From CAZOWM01 sp964583615 (lineage in GTDB: Bacteria > Spirochaetota > B62-G9 > DRHN01): 35,893 nucleotides of DNA. Of the stretch, positions 8,898-17,925 are shown piece after piece. The stretch spans positions 1 through 35,893 of the forward strand of contig CAZOWM010000038.1 of NCBI GenBank assembly GCA_964583615.1. The letters are read 5' to 3'. Within the stretch, counting starts at the first letter, position 1. The number at the start of each line of letters is the position of its first letter. Position numbers and translations under genes: made by a program. The notes beneath the pieces were generated by a model. The model had not been told where the DNA came from and ran no database searches. It was given only the letters and a program-made list of their open reading frames with translations.

Positions 8898-10835
8898 ATG
8901 GGAAAAGAGCCACAGAAAAAGGTGGGGAAAGTAAAAAACGATACATCTCTATTCACGGATTACGACATTTACCTCTTCAAAGAGGGAAAGCACTTTTCGC
9001 TCTACAACAAGCTCGGTGCCCATAGGGTGCATGAAAAAGGCAGAGAGGGAACATACTTTTCGGTCTGGGCGCCCAACGCGGAGAGTGTCTCTGTAATCGG
9101 GGACTTTAATGGGTGGAATGCAGAAACCCACAGGCTCCAGGGCCGCTGGGATGAGTCGGGTGTCTGGGAGGGATTCATTCCAAACATCGGACAGGGCGAG
9201 CTCTACAAATACCATATCGTCTCCAGGAACCACGGCTATGCGGTCGACAAGGGTGATCCATTCGGCTATTTCTGTGAGTCTCCGCCAAAGACATCTTCTA
9301 TTGTTTGGGACCTTCAATATGAGTGGAAGGACAGCTCCTGGCTCGATGCCCGAAAGGCGCACAATTCACTGGACTCGCCATGGGCGGTATATGAGATACA
9401 CCTGGGGTCCTGGCGGTGGAATGTGGAGGAAAACAGGCCTTTAACCTACAGAGAGCTGGCCCACTCCCTCACCGACTACATAAAAGAAGCGGGGTTTACG
9501 CATGTTGAATTTCTGCCTGTTATGGAACATCCATTCTACGGATCATGGGGCTACCAGATAACAGGATACTTCGCGCCAACCTCGCGCTACGGCAGCCCCC
9601 AGGATCTCATGTATCTCATCGACACGCTCCATCAGAACGGGATAGGGGTAATTCTGGACTGGGTTCCCTCTCATTTCGTGTCAGACGAGCATGGACTGGT
9701 GTATTTTGACGGAACACATCTCTATGAGCATGCAGATCCCAAGAAGGGGTTCCACCCTGAATGGGGCAGCTATATATTCAATTACGGGAGAAACGAGGTA
9801 AAGTCATTTCTCATCTCCAATACGCTCTTCTGGCTCGAGCATTACCACGTAGACGGATTTCGTGTTGACGCAGTCGCGTCCATGCTCTATCTCGACTACT
9901 CCCGGAAAGAAGGCGAATGGATACCGAACAAATACGGGGGAAGGGAAAATCTCGAAGCAATCGAGTTTTTAAAAAATTTGAATGAAGAAGTATACGGGCG
10001 ATACCCTGATGTGCAAACCATAGCTGAAGAGTCAACAGCCTGGCCGATGGTCTCCAAACCCACCTATCTCGGGGGCCTCGGGTTCGGTATGAAGTGGAAC
10101 ATGGGATGGATGCACGATACGCTCAGTTATTTTTCTGTCGATTCTGTTTTCAGAAAGTATCACCAGGACCAGATTTCCTTCAGCATCTGGTATGCCTTCA
10201 ACGAGAACTTCATACTTCCACTCTCCCATGATGAGGTTGTTCACGGTAAAGGGTCGCTCATAGAAAAGATGCCCGGTGACGACTGGCAGAAGTTTGCGGG
10301 GCTCAGGCTCCTTTTTGGTTTTATGTACAGTCATCCGGGGAAAAAGCTACTCTTCATGGGCGGTGAGTTTGGGCTGCGGGATGAGTGGAGCCATGAATCG
10401 AGTTTAGACTGGCACCTTCTCCAGTACCCCTCTCACAGCGGCGTGCAAAAATGGATCCGCGATCTCAATGCACTCTACCGGAATGAACAGGCATTGTTCC
10501 GCGGCGACTTTTCGCAGGATGGATTTGAGTGGATCGACCTGCACGACAGCGAACAGAGTACTCTTACCTTTGTAAGGAAGGATCTTGACGGAAATGAACT
10601 GATACTGGTTACGTGCAATTTTACACCGCTTGTTCGCAATAACTACCGAATCGGGGTGCCGAAAAAGGGGTTCTGGAAAGAGATCTGCAACAGCGATGCA
10701 AAAGACTACGGTGGATCTGGACAGGGCAACCTTGGCGGCGTCAGCACTGTACCTGTGCCGTTTCACGGAAGGGAATATTCTATTTCAGTCACGCTTCCCC
10801 CGCTCGCCATTCTGTTTTTCAAATGGGAACGATAA
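8898..10835 (+). CDS. glgB: 1,4-alpha-glucan branching enzyme (GH13_9)
   Basis: GlgB cuts alpha-1,4 chains and rejoins them as alpha-1,6 branches. The ATG at 8898 follows AGGGGG by 7 bases; an in-frame GTG at 8865 would overlap treS and has no site. The protein is 645 residues, with one CBM48 module (about 50-135, VWAPNAESVSVIGDFNGW) directly before the barrel, so it lacks the extra N-terminal module of the long GlgB form. Marks are EFLPVMEHPFYGSWGYQ, ILDWVPSHF, GFRVDAVASMLYLDYSR with nucleophile D324, TIAEESTAWP with E377, and LSHDEVVHGKGSL with H444 and D445. In this operon it would branch the polymer built by GlgE. Confidence 0.95.
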   Translation: MGKEPQKKVGKVKNDTSLFTDYDIYLFKEGKHFSLYNKLGAHRVHEKGREGTYFSVWAPNAESVSVIGDFNGWNAETHRLQGRWDESGVWEGFIPNIGQGELYKYHIVSRNHGYAVDKGDPFGYFCESPPKTSSIVWDLQYEWKDSSWLDARKAHNSLDSPWAVYEIHLGSWRWNVEENRPLTYRELAHSLTDYIKEAGFTHVEFLPVMEHPFYGSWGYQITGYFAPTSRYGSPQDLMYLIDTLHQNGIGVILDWVPSHFVSDEHGLVYFDGTHLYEHADPKKGFHPEWGSYIFNYGRNEVKSFLISNTLFWLEHYHVDGFRVDAVASMLYLDYSRKEGEWIPNKYGGRENLEAIEFLKNLNEEVYGRYPDVQTIAEESTAWPMVSKPTYLGGLGFGMKWNMGWMHDTLSYFSVDSVFRKYHQDQISFSIWYAFNENFILPLSHDEVVHGKGSLIEKMPGDDWQKFAGLRLLFGFMYSHPGKKLLFMGGEFGLRDEWSHESSLDWHLLQYPSHSGVQKWIRDLNALYRNEQALFRGDFSQDGFEWIDLHDSEQSTLTFVRKDLDGNELILVTCNFTPLVRNNYRIGVPKKGFWKEICNSDAKDYGGSGQGNLGGVSTVPVPFHGREYSISVTLPPLAILFFKWER

Positions 10836-10860
10836 AAAACATTGTACTCAGACAGAATCG

Positions 10861-12696
10861 ATGAAAAAGATTGGAGCATTTTATAGAGAAAACGGCACGT
10901 GTTGTTTCTTAGTATGGGCACCCTTTAAAGACGATGTATCGCTTAAGGTCCTCACCGCGGAAGAAAAAACAATACATATGAAAAGAGAAAATCCGGGGTA
11001 CTGGTATGCCGAAGTGGATGAGATACTGCCGGGCACGCGCTATGTTTTCGAACTCAACAAACAGATGGCGAGACCCGATCCTGCATCATACTTTCAGCCT
11101 GCGGGAGTGCATGGGCCTTCAGAGGTAGTCGATCATGCGGAGTTCCTTTGGGAGGATCAGTACTGGCGAGGAGTCCGACAGGATGAGCTTATACTGTATG
11201 AAATTCACACTGGAACATTCACCCATGAGGGAACCTTCGAGGCGGTTATTCCGAGGCTCGGAGAGCTCAAAGAACTCGGAGTAACGGCAATAGAAATTAT
11301 GCCCGTGGCTCAATTTCCGGGAGACAGGAACTGGGGCTACGATGGGGTATATCCTTATGCAGTGCAAAACTCCTACGGTGGGCCGCACGGTTTAAAGAAG
11401 CTGGTCAACCGGGCTCACGCGGCAGGAATCGGTGTTGTTCTTGACGTTGTGTACAACCATCTCGGCCCAGAGGGAAACTATTTTGAAGACTTCGCACCGT
11501 ACTTCAGCAACAGATACAGCACATTCTGGGGAAAAGCAATCAATTTCGATGATCGGTACAGCAGCGAGGTCCGCAACTACTTCATTCAGAACGCACTGTA
11601 CTGGCTCGAGCACTACCATATAGATGCACTCAGGCTCGATGCTGTTCACGCAATCTTTGACATGAGCGCAAAGCACTTCCTCGAAGAGCTCTCGGAGAGT
11701 GTGGATGAGTGCGCAAGAAAGCACGAAAAAAAATGCCTTCTCATTGCGGAGAGTGACCTCAACGACGTTCGTATAATCCGCCGGCGAAAACACCATGGGT
11801 ACGGAATGGACGCTCAGTGGTGTGACGATTTTCACCATGCGCTTCACTCTCTTATAACCGGAGAAAAAAGCGGGTATTATGAAGATTTCGGAAATATCGA
11901 GCACCTGAAAGGAGTAATGAAAGACGGCTTCTACTACTCCTGGAAGTACTCACCCCACAGAAAACGGTATTTTGGAAGCGCAACCTTTCAGTGTAAAGCC
12001 GAGCAGTTTATTGTCTTTTCTCAAAACCATGACCAGGTGGGAAACAGGGCGGATGGAAAGAGGCTCTCAGAGCTGGTTTCTTTTGATGCGCTGAAGCTTG
12101 CTGCCGGAGCCGTAATTCTCTCTCCCTTCATACCGCTTTTTTTTATGGGGGAGGAATATGGAGAGAAGGCCCCTTTTTTCTATTTTGTGAGCCACTCGGA
12201 TGCAAAGCTTATCGATGCGGTAAGGGAGGGCAGAAAAGATGAATTCTCCGCATTCGGTTTGCAGGAGGACTTTCCAGACCCTCAGGATAAAAAAACCTTT
12301 CTCCTTTCAAAACTTTCATGGAACAGGATAAAGGAGGGAGAGCACCGGGTGCTTCTTGATTTCTACACAGAGCTTATCAGTCTCAGGAAAAGCATCCCTG
12401 CGCTGAGCACTTTGAATAAGAATTCCGTGGTCGTCGAAGGGCGTGAAGAGGATGAGCTCCTCATACTCAAAAGGGATCACAAAAAGGGAAACGTCCTCTG
12501 TGTCTTTAACTTCGGATCGAAAGAAGCGCGGTGGGAAAGCCCGGCTTACAGGGGAAAATGGGAGAAGCTTTTTGATTCTGCAAAAAAGTTGTGGCTCGGA
12601 CCGGGCTCCAGGGCTCCATTTATATTTGAGAGCGGACAGTGTGTCACGGTTTCACCACTCAGTTTTGTAGTCTATACCAATACACGTGGAGAATAA
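10861..12696 (+). CDS. treZ: malto-oligosyltrehalose trehalohydrolase (GH13_10)
   Basis: TreZ releases free trehalose from the maltooligosyl-trehalose ends made by TreY. The start at 10861 (MKKIGAFYRENG) gives 611 residues, the normal size; no strong ribosome site precedes it, so it may depend on coupling from glgB, which ends 25 bases earlier. An N-terminal CBM48-like region (about 5-95) is followed by EIMPVAQFPGDRNWGYDGVY, VLDVVYNHLGPEGNYF, ALRLDAVHAIFD with nucleophile D260, LIAESDLND with acid/base E297, and FSQNHDQVGNRADGKR. FPGDRNWGYDG and NHDQVGNR are diagnostic of TreZ. The gene is separated from its partner treY by the GH57 gene. Confidence 0.95.
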   Translation: MKKIGAFYRENGTCCFLVWAPFKDDVSLKVLTAEEKTIHMKRENPGYWYAEVDEILPGTRYVFELNKQMARPDPASYFQPAGVHGPSEVVDHAEFLWEDQYWRGVRQDELILYEIHTGTFTHEGTFEAVIPRLGELKELGVTAIEIMPVAQFPGDRNWGYDGVYPYAVQNSYGGPHGLKKLVNRAHAAGIGVVLDVVYNHLGPEGNYFEDFAPYFSNRYSTFWGKAINFDDRYSSEVRNYFIQNALYWLEHYHIDALRLDAVHAIFDMSAKHFLEELSESVDECARKHEKKCLLIAESDLNDVRIIRRRKHHGYGMDAQWCDDFHHALHSLITGEKSGYYEDFGNIEHLKGVMKDGFYYSWKYSPHRKRYFGSATFQCKAEQFIVFSQNHDQVGNRADGKRLSELVSFDALKLAAGAVILSPFIPLFFMGEEYGEKAPFFYFVSHSDAKLIDAVREGRKDEFSAFGLQEDFPDPQDKKTFLLSKLSWNRIKEGEHRVLLDFYTELISLRKSIPALSTLNKNSVVVEGREEDELLILKRDHKKGNVLCVFNFGSKEARWESPAYRGKWEKLFDSAKKLWLGPGSRAPFIFESGQCVTVSPLSFVVYTNTRGE

Positions 12697-12697
12697 A

Positions 12698-15121
12698 ATG
12701 AACAGGTATATCTGTATACACGGCCATTTCTATCAGCCCCCAAGGGAAAATCCCTGGCTTGAGGCGATCGAGATGCAGGACTCGGCCTCTCCATACCATG
12801 ACTGGAACGAGAGGATCGCTGCAGAGTGCTACGAGCCGAATATGGCAAGCAGGATTCTGGATGGGGGAAAAAGGATAATAGGGATCGTGAACAATTACTC
12901 GAAGATCAGCTTCAATTTCGGGCCCACTCTCCTATCATGGCTCGAGAGTTACCGTCCTGAGGTATACAGAGCTATTCTCGATGCTGATACCGAAAGCACC
13001 AAGAAATTCTCGGGGCACGGCTCCGCGATCGCTCAGGTATACAACCACATAATCATGCCCCTTGCAAACAGAGGGGACAAGATCACGCAGATCAGGTGGG
13101 GTCTGAAAGATTTCGAGTGCCGTTTCAAGCGCAGGCCCGAGGGCATGTGGCTCGCAGAAACAGCGGTGGATACAGAGACGCTTGAGCTTCTTTCTGATGC
13201 CGGGCTTGCGTTTACCATACTTTCCCCCTATCAGGCAAAAGGGGTTCGCAGAATAGGGGAAAAAGAGTGGACCGATGTAAATGGTGGAAAGATCAATACA
13301 CGGATGCCGTATGTATGCACCCTCCCTTCGGGAAGGAAGCTCGACATATTCTTCTACGATGGTCCGATCTCCTATGACCTGAGTTTCAGCACCCTTCTCA
13401 TAGATGGAAAACAGTTCGCAGATCGTCTGATAAGCGCCTTTGTTGATAGTGAGGAGCCGCAGCTTGTGCATACAGCGACTGACGGTGAAACCTACGGGCA
13501 TCATCACAGGTTCAGCGACATGGCGCTTGCTTTCTGTCTTCACCACATAGAGTCAAACAAACTCGCAGAGATTACCGTATACGGGGAATACCTGGAGAAA
13601 CACCCTCCAACCGATGAAGTCGATATCATCGAAAAGAGTTCCTGGAGCTGCGTACACGGCGTCGAACGCTGGTGGAGTAACTGCGGCTGTAACTCAGGAG
13701 CACATCCGGGGTGGAGCCAGGAGTGGAGAACCCCGCTGAGAAATGCAATGGATCGGCTGAGAGACAGCCTCGCTCCCGTATATGAGAGAGAGCTTTCCGG
13801 ACTCCTGAAAGACCCGTGGCGGGCCAGGGATGACTATATTCAGGTGATCCTCGACCGTTCCAGCGACAATATCGAGAGTTACATTCTCAACCATAGACAA
13901 CGAGAGCTCTCGCAGGAAGAGCATCTCAAAGTATTGAAACTTTTGGAAATGCAGCGTCACGCTCTGCTCATGTACACAAGCTGCGGGTGGTTTTTCGATG
14001 AGATCTCAGGAATCGAGACTACTCAGGTCATGCAGTACGCAGACCGGGCCATGCAGCTCGCCAAAGAGGTGAGTGGAGTTGACCTCGAGCAGGAATATAT
14101 CGCAAAGCTCTCGTCTGCACGGAGCAATATAGCAGAATATGAGGATGGGACAAAGGTCTACGGGCTCTTTGTGAAGCCTGCACGGATTGACCTTCTCCGA
14201 GTTGGCGCGCACTACGCTATCTCCTCAGTGTTTGAGGAATACCCTGATAAAACCGACATATACTGCTACACAGTGGAGAGTGTGAAGCATAACAGGGAAG
14301 AATCCGGGAGGCTCAAACTGGTTACAGGGCAAGCCCACATAACCTCGAAGATAATGGGCAACAAGAGTCTCATCAGTTTCGCAATTCTCCATCTGGGGGA
14401 TCACAACCTCAATGGAGGAGTGCGGGAGTACATGGATGAGGAAGCATACACCGAAATGGAAAAGGACATCAAGGAGGCCTTTATCCGGGGAGATGTTCCG
14501 GAGGTAATCCGGAAAATGGATGAACATTTCGGGGTAAACAGCTACTCTCTCAGAGAGCTGTTCAGAGATGAGCAGAGAAAGATTTTGAGGCAGGTCATGG
14601 CTCCATCAATAGAGCAGATCGAAACAGCTCTCAATCAAACCTATGAACAGTACTATCCCGTCATGAATGCGCTCAAAGAATTGAATTTTCCCCTCCCGCA
14701 TGCATTTCAGTCGACAGGGGAGTTTATCATAAACAGGCGGTTTCAGAATTTGCTGGAGGAGCAGGAGATAGACTTGGAGGAGATAGAGAGAACGATCAGG
14801 GATATGCGGAAATTTTCCTTTCCCCTTTACAGGAGGCGAATAAGCTACGTTGCGAGCAATAGAATAACGAAGTATATGGAGATGTTAAAAGAGAAGCCTG
14901 ACGATGCCGAGTTCATCGCAAAGATAGGATCGTTTCTGAAGATTATCGGCACCCTCCAGCTAGAGCTCGATCAATGGAAAGCGCAGAATATCTACTTTGA
15001 TCTGTGCTCTGACTTTCGGCCCGCAATGGAAGAACGGTCGAAGAATGGAGATGAAAACGCGAAAAAATGGCTGAGTCTTTTTGATGAGCTGGGTAATTAT
15101 CTCATGGTCAGGTGCGTGTGA
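12698..15121 (+). CDS. glycoside hydrolase family 57 protein with DUF3536
   Basis: An 807-residue GH57 protein of the DUF3536 type. The opening YICIHGHFYQPPRENPW and the following HDWNERIAAECYEPN are characteristic. The GH57 catalytic pair is probably E154 (MWLAETAVD) and D262 (TATDGETYGHHHRF). The long C-terminal half (about 300-807) holds DUF3536 and much predicted helix. GH57 includes amylases, 4-alpha-glucanotransferases and branching enzymes, but I know of no settled activity for this subtype, so substrate is inferred only from context: the alpha-glucan handled by this operon. The ATG at 12698 follows GGAGA by 5 bases, one base after the treZ stop; a GTG at 12686 is less likely. Its stop overlaps the treY start by one base. 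Confidence 0.85.
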   Translation: MNRYICIHGHFYQPPRENPWLEAIEMQDSASPYHDWNERIAAECYEPNMASRILDGGKRIIGIVNNYSKISFNFGPTLLSWLESYRPEVYRAILDADTESTKKFSGHGSAIAQVYNHIIMPLANRGDKITQIRWGLKDFECRFKRRPEGMWLAETAVDTETLELLSDAGLAFTILSPYQAKGVRRIGEKEWTDVNGGKINTRMPYVCTLPSGRKLDIFFYDGPISYDLSFSTLLIDGKQFADRLISAFVDSEEPQLVHTATDGETYGHHHRFSDMALAFCLHHIESNKLAEITVYGEYLEKHPPTDEVDIIEKSSWSCVHGVERWWSNCGCNSGAHPGWSQEWRTPLRNAMDRLRDSLAPVYERELSGLLKDPWRARDDYIQVILDRSSDNIESYILNHRQRELSQEEHLKVLKLLEMQRHALLMYTSCGWFFDEISGIETTQVMQYADRAMQLAKEVSGVDLEQEYIAKLSSARSNIAEYEDGTKVYGLFVKPARIDLLRVGAHYAISSVFEEYPDKTDIYCYTVESVKHNREESGRLKLVTGQAHITSKIMGNKSLISFAILHLGDHNLNGGVREYMDEEAYTEMEKDIKEAFIRGDVPEVIRKMDEHFGVNSYSLRELFRDEQRKILRQVMAPSIEQIETALNQTYEQYYPVMNALKELNFPLPHAFQSTGEFIINRRFQNLLEEQEIDLEEIERTIRDMRKFSFPLYRRRISYVASNRITKYMEMLKEKPDDAEFIAKIGSFLKIIGTLQLELDQWKAQNIYFDLCSDFRPAMEERSKNGDENAKKWLSLFDELGNYLMVRCV

Positions 15122-17925
15122 TGCGAATCCCCATCGCAACATACAGGCTCCAGCTCAATTCCCGGATGACCTTTTTCGAAATCAAAAAAATAGTTTCCTA
15201 CCTCAGAGATCTCGGAGTGTCTGCGATTTACTCATCGCCCATCTTGAAATCAAGGAAGGGGAGCGAGCACGGGTACGACGTTGTTGACCCGACACGCATA
15301 AATCCTGAGCTCGGCGGAGAGGATGGCTTGAGAGATCTTGCCGTTACGGTGTCAGACGCCGGCATGGGGTGGATCCAGGATATAGTCCCCAACCATATGG
15401 CATTTGACTGCGATAACAGAATGCTCATGGATGTGCTCGAGAAAGGGAAGAGCTCCCGTTTCTTCCATTTTTTCGATATTCTCTGGGAACACCATGATCA
15501 ATACCTGAAGAACAAGCTTCTTGTCCCGGTGCTGGGGAACCTTTTTGACGAGTGCCTGAAAAACCGTGAAATACAGCTCGGATTCGGCAGAGAGGGGATA
15601 ACAGTACGTTACTACGAGCATAGTTTTCCCCTGTCGTTGCAGTCCTATGAAAAGGTCCTGCTGGGAAGAGCACAGAGTAAAGCAGGAGGAGAAAAAGGGT
15701 TTTCAAAAGAGTACAGCGAGTTTTTGCATGCTGTGGGGAAACTGAAAAATATATCGAAGCTTGACAATCCAACAGCGGTGCAGGAAGAGGTTAAAACCTG
15801 TAAGGATATTCTTTGGAAACTTTTTCAAGAGCATCCCCAGATCAATGAACTGGTCAGGGCACGACTCGGCATCTTCAATGGCGCAGAAGATGCTGAAAGA
15901 TCGCCTGCCCTCATGCGCGAGCTTCTCAGCCAACAATGGTACAGGCTCGCATGCTGGAGAGATGCATCGAGCACGATAAACTACCGGAGGTTTTTTGACA
16001 TCAACGGGCTCATATCACTCAGGGCAGAGAAAGAGGAAGTCTTCCAGTACACCCATTCCGCCATACTGAGTCTGGTCAGAGAAGGGTATGTATCAGGTTT
16101 GAGAGTCGACCACGTAGACGGCCTGTACGATCCCCTGGAGTATCTGCAAAAGCTGAGGTCGGCGGCCCCAAACGTATACATCAGTGTGGAGAAGATACTC
16201 GACCCCGGAGAAAAGCTTCCCCGGCACTGGCCTGTGCACGGCACGACAGGGTACGATTTTCTCAACTTTTTAAACGGGATTTTTTGCATGAAGGAATATG
16301 AGGAGGTGTTCAGCCGAATCTACACAGATTTCACTGACCAGAAGCTCCCTTTTTCAGAGGTTGTATATAAAAGCAAAAAGATGATCGCCCGGCAGTATTT
16401 GAACGGTGATGTAGAAAACCTCACCTCCTGTGCGGAAAAACTCTTGAAAAAAGTGCATCCTGAAAAGACACCTCATAGCACCCATCTAAAACGCGCGCTT
16501 GTCGAGCTCGCCTCTTGTTTTCCGGTGTACCGGACATACATCAATGGAGATACCTACACCCGGTCTGATAGAAACACCATAAAGGCTTTATTCAGGAAAG
16601 CCCGGGAGAAAAACGAGACACTGAAGGATTCATTCGACCTTCTTGAGCGGGCTCTCCTGCTTTCCCCGGAGTTCAGATCAAGTGCTGTGTATGAAGAAGC
16701 GATCGATTTTATTATGAGGTTCCAGCAGCTCACCAGCCCGCTTATGGCAAAAGGGTTCGAGGACACGGCGCTGTACATATACGCAAGGCTTCTCTCCCTG
16801 AACGATGTGGGAGGGAATCCTGACTGTTTTGGTATATCACTTGACGAGTATCACCGGTTTGTGCTCGAGCGGTGCAGTGCATGGCCCTCTGCCATGAACG
16901 CTACATCAACGCACGATACAAAGCGGGGGGAGGATGTACGGGCCAGGATCAACGTGCTTTCGGAATTACCGAAAGAATGGGAAAACGTGCTTGCTTTGTG
17001 GGGAGATATAAATGCTTCTCAGAAGGAAACTCTCAATGGAATGCCGGTCCCGGACAGAAATGACGAATATCTGCTGTACCAGACACTGATCGGGGCCTTC
17101 CCTTTCGTAGAGGACCAGTTTCCCTCTTTTATCGAAAGAATCAAACGCTACGTGATAAAAGCTGTTCGTGAATCAAAGCGTCACAGCTCCTGGATAGACC
17201 CAAATATCCCCTATGAAGAAGGGTTCCTGCGTTTTGTGGATGAAATAACAAAAAGGGCACCGCAAAACAGGTTTATGGAGAGCTTTGTTCCCTTTCAGGA
17301 AAAGGTCGCATTCTACGGTATATGGAACTCTCTCTCACAGCTTCTGGTGAAGCTCACTTCTCCAGGCGTACCGGATATATATCAAGGTGCAGAGCTTTGG
17401 AATCTCGCACTTGTCGATCCGGATAATCGAGCTGCTGTCGACTTTGATAAGAGGATATCGATCTTGCAGGGGCTGAAGGAGCTTGAAAGAAAGGATTTCC
17501 ATGCGCTTATAAAAGATATCCTTTCTCACAGGGAGGATGGCAGGATAAAGCTCTTTGTGACGGAGAGGGTTTTGGGTATAAGAAAGAAACAATCCCGGCT
17601 CTATCTCCATGGAGGCTATATACCGATAAAAGCCGAAGGTAAGTTCAAGGAGCACATCATCAGCTTTGCGCGCACATACAGAGGGAGTTGGGGAATAACC
17701 GTGGCACCGCGATTCCTCACGTCAATGCTCGGGGAAGGAAAAATCCCCGTTGGAAGGGAGGTCTGGGGGGACACGTGTATTATAATGCCTTCTGATGCGC
17801 CAAAAGCTTTCAAGGATATGTTTACCAACAGAACCCTTGTATCGAAGAAAAACTCGATTCCTGTGTACGAGCTGTTCTCTGTGTTTCCTCTGTCTCTGCT
17901 GCTCTGTGAAGGGGAAATGAAATGA
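15121..17925 (+). CDS. treY: malto-oligosyltrehalose synthase (GH13_26)
   Basis: TreY isomerises the reducing-end alpha-1,4 link of a glucan to an alpha,alpha-1,1 link, creating a maltooligosyl-trehalose end. The ATG at 15121 overlaps the TGA of the preceding gene, giving 934 residues. MRIPIATYRLQLN at the N-terminus is typical of TreY. Further marks are IYSSPILKSRKGSEHGYDV, WIQDIVPNHMAFD, GLRVDHVDGLYDP with nucleophile D330, ISVEKILDPGEKLP with E357, NATSTHDTKRGEDVRARI, and SPGVPDIYQGAELW followed by LVDPDNRAAVDF. A helical insert at about 195-280 is normal. Reassignment is unlikely given these motifs. Its end overlaps malQ by 4 bases. Confidence 0.95.
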   Translation: MRIPIATYRLQLNSRMTFFEIKKIVSYLRDLGVSAIYSSPILKSRKGSEHGYDVVDPTRINPELGGEDGLRDLAVTVSDAGMGWIQDIVPNHMAFDCDNRMLMDVLEKGKSSRFFHFFDILWEHHDQYLKNKLLVPVLGNLFDECLKNREIQLGFGREGITVRYYEHSFPLSLQSYEKVLLGRAQSKAGGEKGFSKEYSEFLHAVGKLKNISKLDNPTAVQEEVKTCKDILWKLFQEHPQINELVRARLGIFNGAEDAERSPALMRELLSQQWYRLACWRDASSTINYRRFFDINGLISLRAEKEEVFQYTHSAILSLVREGYVSGLRVDHVDGLYDPLEYLQKLRSAAPNVYISVEKILDPGEKLPRHWPVHGTTGYDFLNFLNGIFCMKEYEEVFSRIYTDFTDQKLPFSEVVYKSKKMIARQYLNGDVENLTSCAEKLLKKVHPEKTPHSTHLKRALVELASCFPVYRTYINGDTYTRSDRNTIKALFRKAREKNETLKDSFDLLERALLLSPEFRSSAVYEEAIDFIMRFQQLTSPLMAKGFEDTALYIYARLLSLNDVGGNPDCFGISLDEYHRFVLERCSAWPSAMNATSTHDTKRGEDVRARINVLSELPKEWENVLALWGDINASQKETLNGMPVPDRNDEYLLYQTLIGAFPFVEDQFPSFIERIKRYVIKAVRESKRHSSWIDPNIPYEEGFLRFVDEITKRAPQNRFMESFVPFQEKVAFYGIWNSLSQLLVKLTSPGVPDIYQGAELWNLALVDPDNRAAVDFDKRISILQGLKELERKDFHALIKDILSHREDGRIKLFVTERVLGIRKKQSRLYLHGGYIPIKAEGKFKEHIISFARTYRGSWGITVAPRFLTSMLGEGKIPVGREVWGDTCIIMPSDAPKAFKDMFTNRTLVSKKNSIPVYELFSVFPLSLLLCEGEMK

